DNA of 64,000 nucleotides. Source: Nephrocerus scutellatus. Its lineage: Eukaryota > Arthropoda > Insecta > Diptera > Pipunculidae. The translations under genes were made by a program, and so were the position numbers. Location of the stretch: positions 140,274,277-140,338,276 of the forward strand of contig OX352761.1 of assembly GCA_947095585.1 (NCBI GenBank), written 5' to 3'. Positions 50,508 through 60,889 of the stretch are shown here, one piece after another; within the stretch, counting starts at the first letter, position 1; each line of letters begins with the position of its first letter. The notes below the pieces were generated by a model. That model saw only the letters and a list, made by a program, of their open reading frames with translations. It was not told the DNA's origin and made no database searches.

Positions 50508-50979
50508 ATGCTAGCGCTGTACCAGCATTTGGGTAGTAAACCACCAGCCACTACGTAGGTCAAGCCCAGAGCGAAACTGGGTCCTTAACCAAAAGTTGGC
50601 TCAGATTCAGCTAACCTCCAAGTCAATCAACCTCATCTGCGGTGGGGCCAACCCCCGTAGTATCAACGCGACCTTGGCGAGATCTGACATCAAGAGACTT
50701 AGTTCGTTCAGAGTGAATGCCTTTTTGCGAAGGAAAAATCCGTTTAGGGTCGCTAAGTACAAAGACATTGCCCATAAAGAGCATACTCTAAGTACCCGCG
50801 GCCCTTATTACTCTCCCGTGGTAATGCCCCACACCATATCCAGTAAATAATGCAGTGCTGCAATGCAATGATGCAGTCGGACCCCACCACGGGTTTACCG
50901 ATCCTCCTTTCTCAACCGGCCTGTTGACCGACTACGGCGGAGTTCGTATAGCCATGCAGTTCTTTTGGGAGTTTTTGCT
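50508..50979. other. Unassigned stretch
   Basis: A moderately GC-rich segment with an 84-codon plus frame (50596-50850) of no recognised family. It sits between two minus-strand LINE pieces and may be untranslated LINE sequence. Confidence 0.3.
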
Positions 50980-51420
50980 CTAACTGCGTGGTTTATAAAC
51001 AAGAAATTTGCTGAGTTTTGGTCTTCTTGACGTTAAGCCTTAAGCCAGACACCTCACCATTCACTTGCAGCGATTGACACATTTGATTCAAACCACCTGT
51101 TTACCATGAAACAGATATGATCTGCATAGTTCATATGGCTGAGCTTATCAAACAGTGCTCATTGCAAACCAGGTCTTTCGTCTGCACCTACCGTGGCAGT
51201 CACAACATCAAACGCCAGTGAAGATGGATGAGTCGAAAAGCTCTCCAGTGTGGAAAACAAAACACTTTGCGCGTTGTTGTGCGATTCTTTGATAACAGCA
51301 ACAATTTTATCAGGGATGCCGGATGCCCTCATGCTAAGAGATCTCCTGATGCATTGGTGATTAATCCGGTCGAAATGCTTCTTAAAATCCGCAAACATGT
51401 GGTAGAGAAGTTATTGGTAC
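50980..51420 (-). mobile_element. RTE-like LINE reverse transcriptase fragment, minus strand
   Basis: Minus-strand reading: FADFKKHFDRINHQCIRRSL, then ASGIPDKIVAVIKESHNNAQ and GADERPGLQ (in place of G..QG). Then LSHMNYADHIC, the YADD catalytic box with the second Asp changed to His. This is the RT palm only. Inactive. Confidence 0.75.
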
Positions 51421-51544
51421 TTGGCCGATTTTTCAAGGATGGTTCGCAGGGTTAATGACAACTAGTTTTCTCGAGCTAAAGGATCGAGTCTTTGCTCAAG
51501 TGGCACAAAGTGGGATTCAGCAGTGATTGATCAACAGTGGCGCT

Positions 51545-52158
51545 CTAAATGCTCATGAGCTTACCCCTAAGTTCATATTCGGACGTGCAGTTAAGTTCAG
51601 GGATTCCTTCTTCAGCGATACAACTCGTACGTGAAATTCTTTGCCAAGCTCTGTTTTTTCCCGTCGCTTCGATACGCAGGCATTTAAAACTTAAAGCAAT
51701 AGTTTGACGGTGATAACATTGTCCAGTTTTAACCTTCACTCTAGAATCAGTCCAAAATTCGGGTCCATTTTTGGTTTTCAAATAACTGATGACTCTCTTC
51801 TTTTCAGGAACACACACCACTGTATGTATCGCCAAAGCTATTAAGTAGTTCGTTTATAAATATGTAAATTTATTGTACACGACATCCGCCCAATACTCGT
51901 ACCAATAAATCCCTTCGGCCTACGTTTTGAATTCAATTGAATCTTATCTCGTCTGCCATTTGAGATAACTGTTTGGGTATTATCACTGCATTTCCGATGT
52001 CGCGCCGGTGGTATTCGCATAAATTTTCGGCAGGACGGACTTGCTTTTAAGCAACGGTATAGTGGCATTGTTGTGCAAATGAATGGTGAACGATGAAATG
52101 AACTCCGCATAAAAGTTTTATCTGCAGAAAATCCGACTTGCGAACCCGAGGGATGCAT
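51545..52158 (-). other. Two back-to-back open frames of unknown origin
   Basis: Minus strand: 52158-51841 (105 codons) and 51835-51545 (96 codons) follow each other within a few bases, with mixed, non-repetitive composition. No domain recognised. They could be an old transposon or chance. Confidence 0.3.
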
Positions 52159-54671
52159 CAGGTAAATTACTTGTCAGCCTATAAGATAAGATGGCACACT
52201 TAGCAGGATAATAATTCATACTCAACGATGTTGATTGCAGGTAGTTACTGCCCCTTTTTAAAGATGTCCCCTAATTATTTGTTGTCAACGTTGTCATCTT
52301 GATATAATAAAGCTCCGTAAAGGTAGCTAAGCGGCTAAGCGGTAGATGGCTTACAAAAAAAATTCTACTTCCACCCACCCAACTGGATCATTAGAAAATC
52401 CAAAGAGCAAACCGTTGCGAGGAGTTTTCGTGGTCGTGACCGGCGCTTACTTCATTAGCGCTGTACCTACTCGTAATTGCAAATTAATTAGGACTATTAG
52501 CCGGCATTTTGCTTCATTTGGCGAGGCACTTTATAATGAAAATGTATCGTGTATCCTCTTTATCCAGAACGTCAAGTGTTGCGTGTTTTTGCGCAAAGAA
52601 ATAATTATTTATTTACACATTGCATATGGTGAGAGAGAAAGAGAGAGAGAGAGAGAGAGTTTTTTTTTCTATACATAAAAATTTAAGGGGTTATGCTGGA
52701 TAAATTTATATTTAAGTTTACGGACTTGGTGTCTACCTTAAAGTCGTAGGCTACCGCATGCGAATACAAATACCTTAAAGTGTACAAACTTAACACGGCA
52801 CCCTTAGTAGAGTCGCCTTTATAGTTCATTACATGCATCATGCATCACGATGACATGGCACTAATCGATGCTTAATACAAGCCAATCACGTGCAATTGTA
52901 TCTACTGGTCGATCGATCAGTCAGTGAAAGGGCGAGTGTGAGTGCGAGGCAACTTCAGCACCAGATGCAACACCTTTGTTACGGAACCGTGCACGCACAC
53001 ACAGTCATTGCCATTAAACTGGAACAGATTTTCCATTTAGTTTTAAATTTATTCCCCTCGTGACTTATGTATGCACCAACAGAACGGGCGAAGCGGTGCC
53101 TCATCACATCCCATCCATACCTGTCTGTTATCCTTGCGATTTTCGCACATTCGCATCAATCTGTCATTTAAGGATTAAACTATAAACTAACTAACTTACT
53201 TAACAAACTTGCACCTTGCGTGATGTAGTTGGCATGCTATATGGTTTGTGTGTAAACGGGTTACGACAGCTATCACAAGTACACTAAGTATGATGCCGAG
53301 AGTTTCAGAATAGAAAAAGAAAACAAGAAATCAGATGCAAAACAGGGCAGAACAGCGTACACGAGCGTCGTGCTGATGTGTTTTAAAAGGAATAATTAGG
53401 TTAATTGCTGATCCTTACGATACACACACCGTCAGCTTACACCAGCAACTGTTGCATGCGTTACATCCATGTATGTTACGTAATAGGTGAACGCCTCATA
53501 TAAATAAAATAGTCTAAAATGCTCTGTACGAGCACCACTTCTACGTCTATCTCCTGAATTCATAAAAAAATATTACATACCTTGTAGAAAATTTTGCGTT
53601 AGAAGCGTTCGTTGTCGTTGTGTCCGATTCTGATTAAATGCAAAAATTTAAATTAAGATTTCCCATTTCTTTATCATTTTAGTAACTCGCACTTCTTCTG
53701 TTTGAGATTATTACAAATCGGCAATCGAAGGTGGCATTGTGCACGAATTGATTGCCAACTGTACGAAATACGGAAGCAAGCGATGCAGGCTGCAGTATTC
53801 TTTGTGACAAGTTTCAAAATTCAAATGATTCAAAATAAAAATATATACAGTTACAGATACAGATGTATTTATATGTACTGATCGAATATGGTCCAATTTA
53901 TAGTCAAGAGATATTCTCTTAAATATTAGGATCTCTGTAAGAATTGCAGCTATAATACCAATTGCAAATTGATACACCTGCTACATACACATTTTCCATA
54001 TTACGGATTACCAGTCCCAATGGAACTTTTGTTTAGCTGATCATCGAACTCTTCGGGCACAGCTGATGATTTGCTTGTTCTTGTTCCGTCACTTCAACTC
54101 TTGCATGTGTTGCCGTGAGCTTAAAACGGGGAAGGAGGTTTTAAAACCTTGCTTAAATTAGACATGTACAATATGAGGTAACTATGTAAATTTCCGCTCT
54201 CTAGGTCGTGTGGAAGGTGGTTAAAAAGGACCTCAAATTAGTCGAAAATACATACAAAAAGGGGTCAAGTCAAGCTAAATAAAAGTTTTTAAAAAGTAAG
54301 GAAAGGTAGTAAAAATAGCAACATCAAAGCATAAGTGAAACTTCTTTATCGAAGAAAATTAAGTATGTTATCAAAAATAATTTGTGTTGCGTTTTTGAGT
54401 CACATTATTGTGTAAGATTTTTAAAAATTGGGAACAAACTCATTTCGCAACCGATTTGTATGAAATTCGGTATATAGGACAATTTTTGCCTTTTAATATC
54501 GTCCACAACGTCAAAGAAGTTTCACTTCAACCGCGCGTAAAGGTTATAAGATAAATGAGAATTTCTGGAATGTTGTTAATGGAAATCTGGAATATTTAAG
54601 ACTTAGAAATACACATAAATTAAAAGAATCATGCTAAGCATTTGATGTTCTTTTTATCTTGTTTTAAAGCT
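52159..54671. other. Gene-free stretch with a GA microsatellite
   Basis: (GA)n at 52630-52660 followed by a T-run. The rest is AT-rich with short frames and no recognised element. Confidence 0.45.
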
Positions 54672-55135
54672 CAAATACTTACCCTCTCAAAACTCCTCAA
54701 GATCCCGTCGACACCCCTTGAAGACCCCACTTAAGATTCTCAAAACCCCCTCAAAACTTTCCTCAAGTCCACCTAAATACCCGCTCAAGACCGCCTTAAA
54801 ACCCCCCTAAAGACCCTCCCAAAATCTCATCAACCCCTAAAGACAGTCTAAATACCCCCATAAAAGGCCCACTTAAAACTCTTTTAAGACTCTCTCAAGA
54901 CATTTATTAATACCCTCTCAAAACCCCCTCAAGACCCTATCAAGACTATCTAAATACCTCCTAAAGACCCTCTCAATACGATTTCAAGACCACCTAAAGA
55001 CCAAGTCCATACACCACTTAAAACCCTCTTAATATTACCTAAAGATCCTCACAAGACCATTTCAAGAACCCCTCAAGACCGCGGAAAGGCTCCCCTTAGG
55101 ACCACTCAGAACCTCACAAAACAACCATCAAGACC
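54672..55135 (+). repeat. Degenerate minisatellite, CTCAAGACCCC-like unit
   Basis: About 460 bases of irregular repeats of 10-12-base words such as CTCAAGACC, CTCAAAACCCC, CTAAAGACC and CTCAATAC. The strand is almost devoid of G outside the AAGA cores. The array has no open frame. Confidence 0.85.
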
Positions 55136-55344
55136 TGCCACTGAAAAGTCCTACCACAAAAACGCGTACAGGACTCTCAATTAACAGTATTAGAATGAAA
55201 AGAAAGTGACAAAATAACATATAACCCTACAGACAGAGACCCACGTTAAGAAAAAAGCACTTAATATAATAATAGTTCTTCGTCAAAGTATAACAAACAT
55301 TAAATTAGATCGTGGCGCGAAGAATTTTGTCAACATAATGCTGG

Positions 55345-55510
55345 TTTAACACATAACGGCCATATTATTCACTCGATTAAAAAACGTTGCTTAAACCGTT
55401 TTAAACCAAAAAAAAATAAACCAGAAAAACCACCCGATTTTAAACCAGAAAATTTTAAACCGTATCCATATTATTCACTACTTTTCTGGTTTAACTATGT
55501 TTGGTTTATT
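55345..55510. repeat. Cluster of TTTTAAACC motifs with repeated CATATTATTCACT
   Basis: Five close TAAACC(A/G) motifs, two direct copies of CATATTATTCACT about 107 bases apart, and an opposite-strand TTTTCTGGTTTAA all lie in 165 bases. This looks like the remnant of a small inverted-repeat element. Confidence 0.45.
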
Positions 55511-55922
55511 TTCGTTAATTTCGCTATTGGTTTATTTTCTTACCCGTTTAGCGGCCATGAACTCGTGTTTTGATTTTATTTGCCAAATCCATCACGAACG
55601 CGCTGTTTCCTCGTCAAATAACAATAATGCCATAATAAAAAAAATTTGCTTTTCTAAATTTTCTCTGCTTCTGTCTCGGTGTTTGCAGTACCACCCTTCT
55701 CTTAAATATCAAATTACGCCACTTTTATTTGTGCTGTCCTTGAAAATCACTTCAAATAATCCTACAACATTTTCATGCATGCAAATATTTTTTTATTGTA
55801 GCATTAATGTTATTTGATGTGGAAACAACGAGTAAGTCGGTTTAAAATGGTGAATACCAACTGCCTGTAATTTTTTTGTGCTGCACAAGTTTCGCACCTG
55901 CTGAATTCTTGACCGTAGCCTT

Positions 55923-56063
55923 AATAGCAGTATTTTATTTGCCGAGGAATAAGGAATCACAACAATTGTATTCCTTATTCCTTCTTTGGAATAAGAAAAC
56001 CTGTTGTTTTGCTGTTTTTCAAATTCTAATTCTTTATTCCTCGAGAAATAAAATACTCCTATT
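55923..56063. mobile_element. 141-bp hairpin MITE upstream of calnexin
   Basis: Ends of about 35 bases pair with each other: AATAGCAGTATTTTATTT at the left and the complement of AATAGGAGTATTTTATTT at the right, continuing through GAGGAATAA. A second, perfect 12-bp inverted repeat (GGAATAAGGAAT at 55946-55957, ATTCCTTATTCC at 55970-55981) lies inside. No coding capacity. Confidence 0.75.
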
Positions 56064-56919
56064 GAATATCTTGAATAAAATATACACGAACAAACCTTCA
56101 TTCTAAAAAAACTACGAGATAAAAAAAAATATAGACTACATTATCAAAATCAACTACGTAGTTAATGTTGTTTCGCTTTGTCATGTAGTAAATGTGTGTT
56201 CAATGTAGTTTTTTTCATTTTAAATGAATTGTTTGTTGTTGTTTTATTATTTAATTTAAATTATTGTAATTCGATTTTTTATTATATAAAAATGAATTGC
56301 TGTTTGTTACATTATTATTTATTTAATTTTACTAAAATGTTTTTAAATTTAAACATGACTTGTTTATTGTTAAGTTATTTATTTTTTTGAACAAAAATTT
56401 TATAAATAAATGTTAAACTGAATAAGCGTGTTTTAAAATTAAAACTTTTATGAGATCAGATTGCCAAAAAAAGGTTGCACATCCACTGGTATGAGCATTA
56501 AAATCAGATTTAGCTCTCTAAGTCGTGTTTATGATTAATGAAATATTAGTACTACAATTAATTGATGTATGTAGGTTAAAGGCCAATGAGTAATAACATT
56601 TCTTTTGAATGTTAAAAATTGAATAAGAAAGTTTTTAAAAAACAAAAAACCCGCTTTTACGTTTTATTTACCAATTAGGCAATGCTTTAGTAAACAGGGT
56701 AGAAATTACAAAAAATGGCTATGTAGTTTTTATTTAACAACATGTTGTTTTTGACGTAATTTCTTACGTTCTTAACTACTTAGCAACTCTGATTGCCTGC
56801 ATACATGTTTTTAAATTATGTTTTATTGCCTCGTATTGTGTTAATCTCTTTAACTTTGACACTGTGAGCAAACGTCAGCATCGTCAGACTGAGCAAATCG
56901 AAATCGCTGGAAATGTGTA
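56064..56919. other. Gene-free AT-rich DNA upstream of calnexin
   Basis: Very AT-rich, with T-rich runs. No coding sequence. The TGACGTAA motif at 56752-56759 is the only regulatory-looking site I would note. Confidence 0.4.
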
Positions 56920-57220
56920 GCGTATTTCAGTTTCTAATTTCCCACTAGCTCTAGCTTTAGTTCTTGAATTTTCCATTTCAATTGCGTGCGGTTGGCTCAT
57001 ACTCATACATATTTAATTAATTGATATCGTATTTCGTATTCGTATTAACCATCAACCATCAACCATTTTTTTTCGAAGGAAGCGTAAGCGCAATTTATTC
57101 TGAATTGGTTTGTTTTTTATTCCATTTTTACTGAATCAATTAACGAACATTTGTAGGTACATTTACTTTTTGAATCAGTTTTTTTCCAAAAGCCAGACAG
57201 AACTGAGCCCCTCAACAGAA
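56920..57220 (+). promoter_or_regulatory. Probable calnexin promoter / 5' UTR zone
   Basis: No coding sequence is seen. Two arthropod initiator-like TCAGTT motifs lie at 56927-56932 and 57175-57180. The first is the more plausible start site, since it gives a 5' UTR of about 290 bases. A TGACGTAA motif (CRE/ATF6-like core) sits further upstream at 56752-56759. These are pattern matches only. Confidence 0.3.
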
Positions 57221-57355
57221 ATGGGGAGAAAACAGAGCTTGATGATAATTTCCGCTTTATTGGGGACGCTGATTTGCATTAGCCAGCTACATTGTGTTAA
57301 CAGCGTCGAGCAGGACTTTGACGATGGAGTCACGGTGAATTCTGAGGAAATTCAG
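57221..57355 (+). CDS. Cnx99A: Calnexin exon 1: start codon and signal peptide
   Basis: This exon has 45 codons. A short basic N-terminus (MGRKQS) is followed by a hydrophobic run of about 18 residues and a cysteine/asparagine-rich region, as in an ER signal peptide. It ends CAG|GTGAGC in phase 0. The open frame continues past the donor for about 13 codons to a stop at 57395-57397, which marks the intron. Confidence 0.9.
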
Positions 57356-60300
57356 GTGAGCCACGAAAACGCGTACGCCACTAAAAGTGCTAATTAGATC
57401 AAATTAGAGCGTGGTTGGTACACGTAAGGCGAATAATTGACCTAAATATGAAAGATAAAAAGTTCCCTTATCTGATTGTGATTTTCTTTTTTCATTCGTG
57501 CAACATCTCTTTTACTTACTGATTAGGATCAGGAATCTGCCACGAACTCTGATTCTACCGAAAATACAGATGTCGCCTACGAAAGTCCCCAATACGACGA
57601 GTCCAAGTTCTTCTTTGTTGATCATTTTGATAACATTGAAGTTTCCAAAAAGCGCTGGGTGAAATCTCAAGCAAAGAAGGATGACATCGCTGAGGAAATC
57701 GCAAAATACGATGGGCAGTGGGAGTTCGAATCGCCTCAGCGAATCGTCTGGAAGGACGACATCGGGCTCGTTCTTAAGTCAAAGGCTAAGCACGCTGCGA
57801 TAGCGTCAAGGCTGGACAAACCATTTACTTTTGCCGACGAAAAGCCGCTTGTTGTCCAGTACGAAGTGACGATGCAGGTAGGTGCATTAACATATCCGTA
57901 GACTCAACTAATTTAATTAACCGGCATTTACATACGCCCATAGGATGGACAAGTATGTGGGGGATCGTACATTAAGTTGCTCTCCACTGGCAGGTACACC
58001 GAAGACTTGACCAAAGTAAGATAAATTAGTTATATCCGGCAAGTGTGTGCAATGAACATTTTCGTTTATTGATTTTTCTTTTCCTCATTCATCGCTGCTC
58101 ACTCTCATAGTTCAACGACAAAACTCCATACACAATTATGTTTGGGCCGGACAAATGCGGGAACGACATTAAGATGCATTTCATTTTTCGCCATGTCAAT
58201 CCAATTAATGGGTCAATTTCGGAGAAACATTGCCGGAAACCAAAGTAAGCAACATGCGGCAAAGTTTTATTGATTTTTCCCGCTCGCTATTTACTTTGCT
58301 TTTTTGTTCCTCCCCCATTTTACGCATTTTAATTTTTTTCGTTCTCTTTGCTTACTACGTATTTTCACATTTACTATCGCGCACATAGGGAGCGCTTAGA
58401 GGAGCCATTCACAGACAAACTGCCGCATTTGTATCAATTGGTGCTGAAGCCTGACAACACATATGAGATACGTGTTGATCATCGCGTTATTAACGAGGGT
58501 TCACTATTCAACGACTTTACACCGGCGGTTAATCCCCCGAGAGAAATCGACGACCCAGAAGATAGGAAGCCCGATGGTTGGGATGAACGTGAGAAGGTGC
58601 GTTTGTCGGTTACTTTTATGCTTTGAGTTTATTTTATTAAGTTGGAATTTCAAATTGTGTTTTAGATACCCGATCCAGCTGCACAAAAGCCAGATGATTG
58701 GGATGAGAATGCGCCACCTCAAATTCCAGATCCAAGTGCATCTAAACCTGAAGGATGGTTAGATGATGAACAGGACATGATTCCAGGTAGAAATATTTAC
58801 AAAAACTAAATTTTATAATTTGAGTCGTCGTTTTTATTTTTAAATTAAATTTCTGGTCTCTCCCACAACCAGATCCAAATGCCAAGAAACCTGATGATTG
58901 GGAAGCAGAGATCGATGGTGATTGGGAAGCACCACTAGTCGATAATCCAGTTTGCGAGAAAGCCGTTGGCTGTGGTCAATGGAAGGCGCCGCTGATCCAA
59001 AACAAGGAATACAAAGGCAAATGGCGGGCACCTCTTATCGAAAACCCAAACTATCAGGGCAAATGGGCAGCGCGTAAAATCCCTAATCCAGACTTCTTCG
59101 AGGACCTGAATCCTTTCAAAATGACGCCAATTGTATGCACAGAGAGAAAGAGAGAGAGAGAGCAGATGACTCGTATAATGTAATCTTTTATATTCTATTT
59201 CGCAGGCAGCCATTGGCATTGAGCTGTGGTCCATGTCTAGTGATATTCTCTTTGACAATTTGGTCATCACCGATGATATAGATGTGGCCGATGATTTTGC
59301 CGCCAAAACGTTTGATATTAAGCGCAAATATATTGACAAGGAGTCGGTAAGTGCAACGGGTTAGTTCCCATTAAAGATTTGTTGGTTGGTCGACTAAAAT
59401 TAACCACCTGACTTAAAAACTATTGACCTTTTTGAAAAGAAAACATGGATCCACCGCCTTCTCAAGCGGATGAACTACAAGCCCGGGTGGTGGGCTCTGT
59501 ACTTTGTATACCTTTCGATTCCAATTGGATGCTATATTCTTTATTTGAGGCGTCGCGTTAATGAGGTTAATTAGAACTGAATAAAAAACCTAAAAGCGAA
59601 AGCATTCTTCGTAATTTTAGCTAAATTGGTTGCTAGAAGAATAAGCTTATTCGATTTTTTTTTAATTTTCCACTATTGAGTTCCTCGTTCTTAGTCATAA
59701 ATGTCCACCGATTCAATGCTTTATTATAATACATTGCACTGCACTCACTTCTTGTCGCCACTTCTCTGTAGGAAACATTTTTGAACAAAACCATTCAGTA
59801 TCTGACCGACAATCCATGGCTTTGGAGGATATCCATTGTAATCTTGGGAGTACCGCTAGTGTTTGTTGTGTATCGCTTGTTTAGCAATAAGGTAATGTAA
59901 CTTGCTTCTTCCTTCTTCCAATGTTGCTAGAGTAGCTATGTAACTAGTGTAACGCCTTGCTAATGTCTTGTCGTCACATGCAGGATGGCGACGAAGATGC
60001 TGATGCCAAGAAAACCGATGCAGTTCAGAGAGATGATGAACCGTCTGAGGAGGACGGCTCTAATCCCGAACGTATTAATGAATTGAGTTCTAGTCCTAAA
60101 GTAATGAAAAAGTCTGATTTAGATGTTAAAGAAATCGTCGACGATGAAGATGAGGGTGAAACAGAAATCGAAGAAGACGAAGTAGTCGAAGAGGTGGAGA
60201 GGGAGCAGCAGCCACAGGAGGATGCAGCGGAACCAGAAGCAGAAGAGAAAGAAAACACAAATGAGACTGAAGTAAATTGTTTTTTGGTTTTAATTAATCC

Positions 60301-60401
60301 TATTCCCAACATATGAATATTGTTTTTCCATTTCATAGGAAACCAAAGCGAAAAGTATTCCACGAAAACGCAAACCTCGTGTTCGCACGGACCAATCTTA
60401 G
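57221..60401 (+). CDS. Cnx99A: Calnexin (Calnexin 99A orthologue), spliced gene, main isoform 630 aa
   Basis: ER type I membrane lectin chaperone that binds monoglucosylated N-glycans on folding glycoproteins. Coding exons, by frame and GT/AG sites: 57221-57355, 57527-57877, 57944-58015, 58111-58244, 58389-58596, 58666-58786, 58873-59132, 59206-59346, 59772-59891, 59984-60271, 60339-60401; together they give 630 residues, close to the family's usual length. Seen in order: hydrophobic signal peptide (about residues 6-26); lectin domain with Cys167/Cys202, Tyr171, Lys173, Tyr193, Met196, Glu224 and Glu433 at the family's disulfide and sugar-binding positions; P-domain (about 275-415) with four type 1 repeats such as [14 protein letters not shown] and four type 2 repeats; a membrane span (about 488-510); an acidic cytosolic tail ending in a basic RKRKPRVR stretch. 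The ATG is the first before the signal peptide, and the frame is unbroken across all junctions. Exon boundaries are my prediction; the identity is secure. Confidence 0.95.
57527..58244 (+). CDS. Cnx99A: Calnexin exons 2-4: lectin domain
   Basis: The exons are 57527-57877 (phase 0), 57944-58015 (phase 0) and 58111-58244 (ends two bases into a lysine codon). They encode the acidic N-terminus and most of the beta-sandwich lectin domain. The hallmark segments CGGSYIKLL and [11 protein letters not shown] carry the disulfide pair and the Tyr/Lys/Tyr/Met glycan contacts known from mammalian calnexin. Introns are short (66-171 bases). Confidence 0.92.
58389..59132 (+). CDS. Cnx99A: Calnexin exons 5-7: P-domain arm
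   Basis: The exons are 58389-58596, 58666-58786 and 58873-59132. The first exon completes the lysine codon split after 58244. The four type 1 repeats have the KPDDWDE-like core: KPDGWDE, KPDDWDE, KPEGWLD and KPDDWEAE. The four type 2 repeats follow the GxWxxPxIxNP pattern. The tip cysteine pair ([10 protein letters not shown]) is present. In the family this arm recruits the oxidoreductase ERp57. Its fly partner cannot be read from this window. Confidence 0.93.
59143..59165 (+). repeat. (AG)n microsatellite in calnexin intron 7
   Basis: AGAGAGAAAGAGAGAGAGAGAG lies just inside the 59133-59205 intron, close to the donor site. Confidence 0.9.
59206..59346 (+). CDS. Cnx99A: Calnexin exon 8: end of lectin domain and lead into the membrane span
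   Basis: This exon has 47 codons. It carries GIELWSM with the glycan-contacting glutamate (residue 433) and the family's FDNLVITDD block, then a charged linker. It ends TCG|GTAAGT in phase 0 and so can join either of the two membrane exons that follow. Confidence 0.92.
59440..59574 (+). CDS. Cnx99A: Calnexin alternative membrane exon (9A) with own stop
   Basis: Between exon 8 and the usual membrane exon lies a second open segment after an acceptor (TTTTTGAAAAG|). It reads in phase 0 for 44 codons to TAG at 59572-59574. It encodes a basic juxtamembrane stretch, then [16 protein letters not shown] and further hydrophobic residues, then LRRRVNEVN. This is a membrane span with an arginine cluster on the cytosolic side. 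Its layout (Thr at position 2, Pro at 15, Trp at 18, Pro near 28) matches exon 9B, so the two look like a tandem exon duplication. If used as a terminal exon it yields a 518-residue calnexin without the acidic tail. If spliced at GAG|GTTAAT (weak donor at 59566) it would join exon 10 in frame. The reading frame supports the exon; actual usage is inferred. Confidence 0.72.
   Translation, partial: KTWIHRLLKRMNYKPGWWALYFVYLSIPIGCYILYLRRRVNEVN
59580..59585 (+). terminator. Possible proximal poly(A) signal behind alternative exon 9A
   Basis: AATAAA begins six bases after the TAG of exon 9A. It would allow a short transcript ending inside the 59347-59771 interval. The region is AT-rich, so chance occurrence is possible. 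Confidence 0.4.
59772..59891 (+). CDS. Cnx99A: Calnexin membrane exon (9B)
   Basis: This exon has 40 codons between CTGTAG| and |GTAATG, phase 0 at both ends. It encodes a lumenal lead with an NKT N-glycosylation sequon, then [17 protein letters not shown] and more hydrophobic residues, ending RLFSNK. This matches the Pro-Trp-rich start of the calnexin membrane segment. It joins exon 10, which encodes the acidic tail. Confidence 0.88.
59984..60401 (+). CDS. Cnx99A: Calnexin exons 10-11: acidic cytosolic tail and basic C-terminus
   Basis: Exon 10 (59984-60271, 96 codons) is extremely rich in Asp and Glu with scattered Ser and Thr, as in calnexin tails that are phosphorylated in mammals. Exon 11 (60339-60401) adds 20 residues with a basic RKRKPRVR cluster, then TDQS and a TAG stop. 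The basic end resembles the family's arginine/lysine-rich C-terminus linked to ER retention. Intron 60272-60338 has a GTAAAT donor. Confidence 0.87.
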
Positions 60402-60682
60402 GGGAGCAGCGTCTAGACGGTGACGACGACATCGAACATTTCCACATGTTTTGTAATATCATTCACCAAACTCTCTCATTTTCACTCTTCCCATTTTGTT
60501 TTTTCTCTTTGTAATGTCATCACATCGTTTGAGGTGTGTGGTGTGTGTAGTGTGGTGTAGGCTTCGTTTTTTTTTTGTTGTTGAATGGTTGGTTATTGGG
60601 GTCGTCGTCCTGGGGGTGTGCAGAGAGTTGCATTTCCATTACGAAACACATTTACAAAATAAACTAAATAAAAATAAATAAA
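60402..60682 (+). terminator. Calnexin 3' UTR and distal poly(A) signals
   Basis: About 255 bases follow the stop with no open frame of note. Several overlapping AATAAA signals then lie at 60658-60663, 60667-60672 and just after, leading into an A-rich tract. This is the likely 3' end of the full-length calnexin mRNA. Confidence 0.6.
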
Positions 60683-60889
60683 AAAAAAACAGAAAATATT
60701 TAGATGATTAAAAATTATTTAAAAACAACTAAAAATTATATAATTATAATAAACTGTAAGAAACCAGCATTTATTAAATACACAATTCACTACAAGGGTA
60801 GTTTCTTTTTACTGTCTGTCTGTCTAATTCGATTCAGTTGTTGTTGTTGTAGCACCTCCAGCTCCAGGCCATGCCAACAGGGTTTGACT

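Noticed and set aside
54672..55135. CRISPR-like array
   Set aside because: No constant repeat or spacer lengths. The units are irregular 10-12-base words in eukaryotic DNA.
57110..57220. In-frame upstream ATG at 57110 as the calnexin start
   Set aside because: It would put 37 hydrophobic and polar residues before the clear signal peptide. The ATG at 57221 directly precedes the signal sequence.
58935..59339. 134-codon minus-strand frame
   Set aside because: Shadow of calnexin exons 7-8, and it crosses an (AG)n intron tract.
60025..60462. 145-codon minus-strand Ser-rich frame
   Set aside because: It is the antisense shadow of the acidic calnexin tail exon (GAA/GAT codons read as serine codons).
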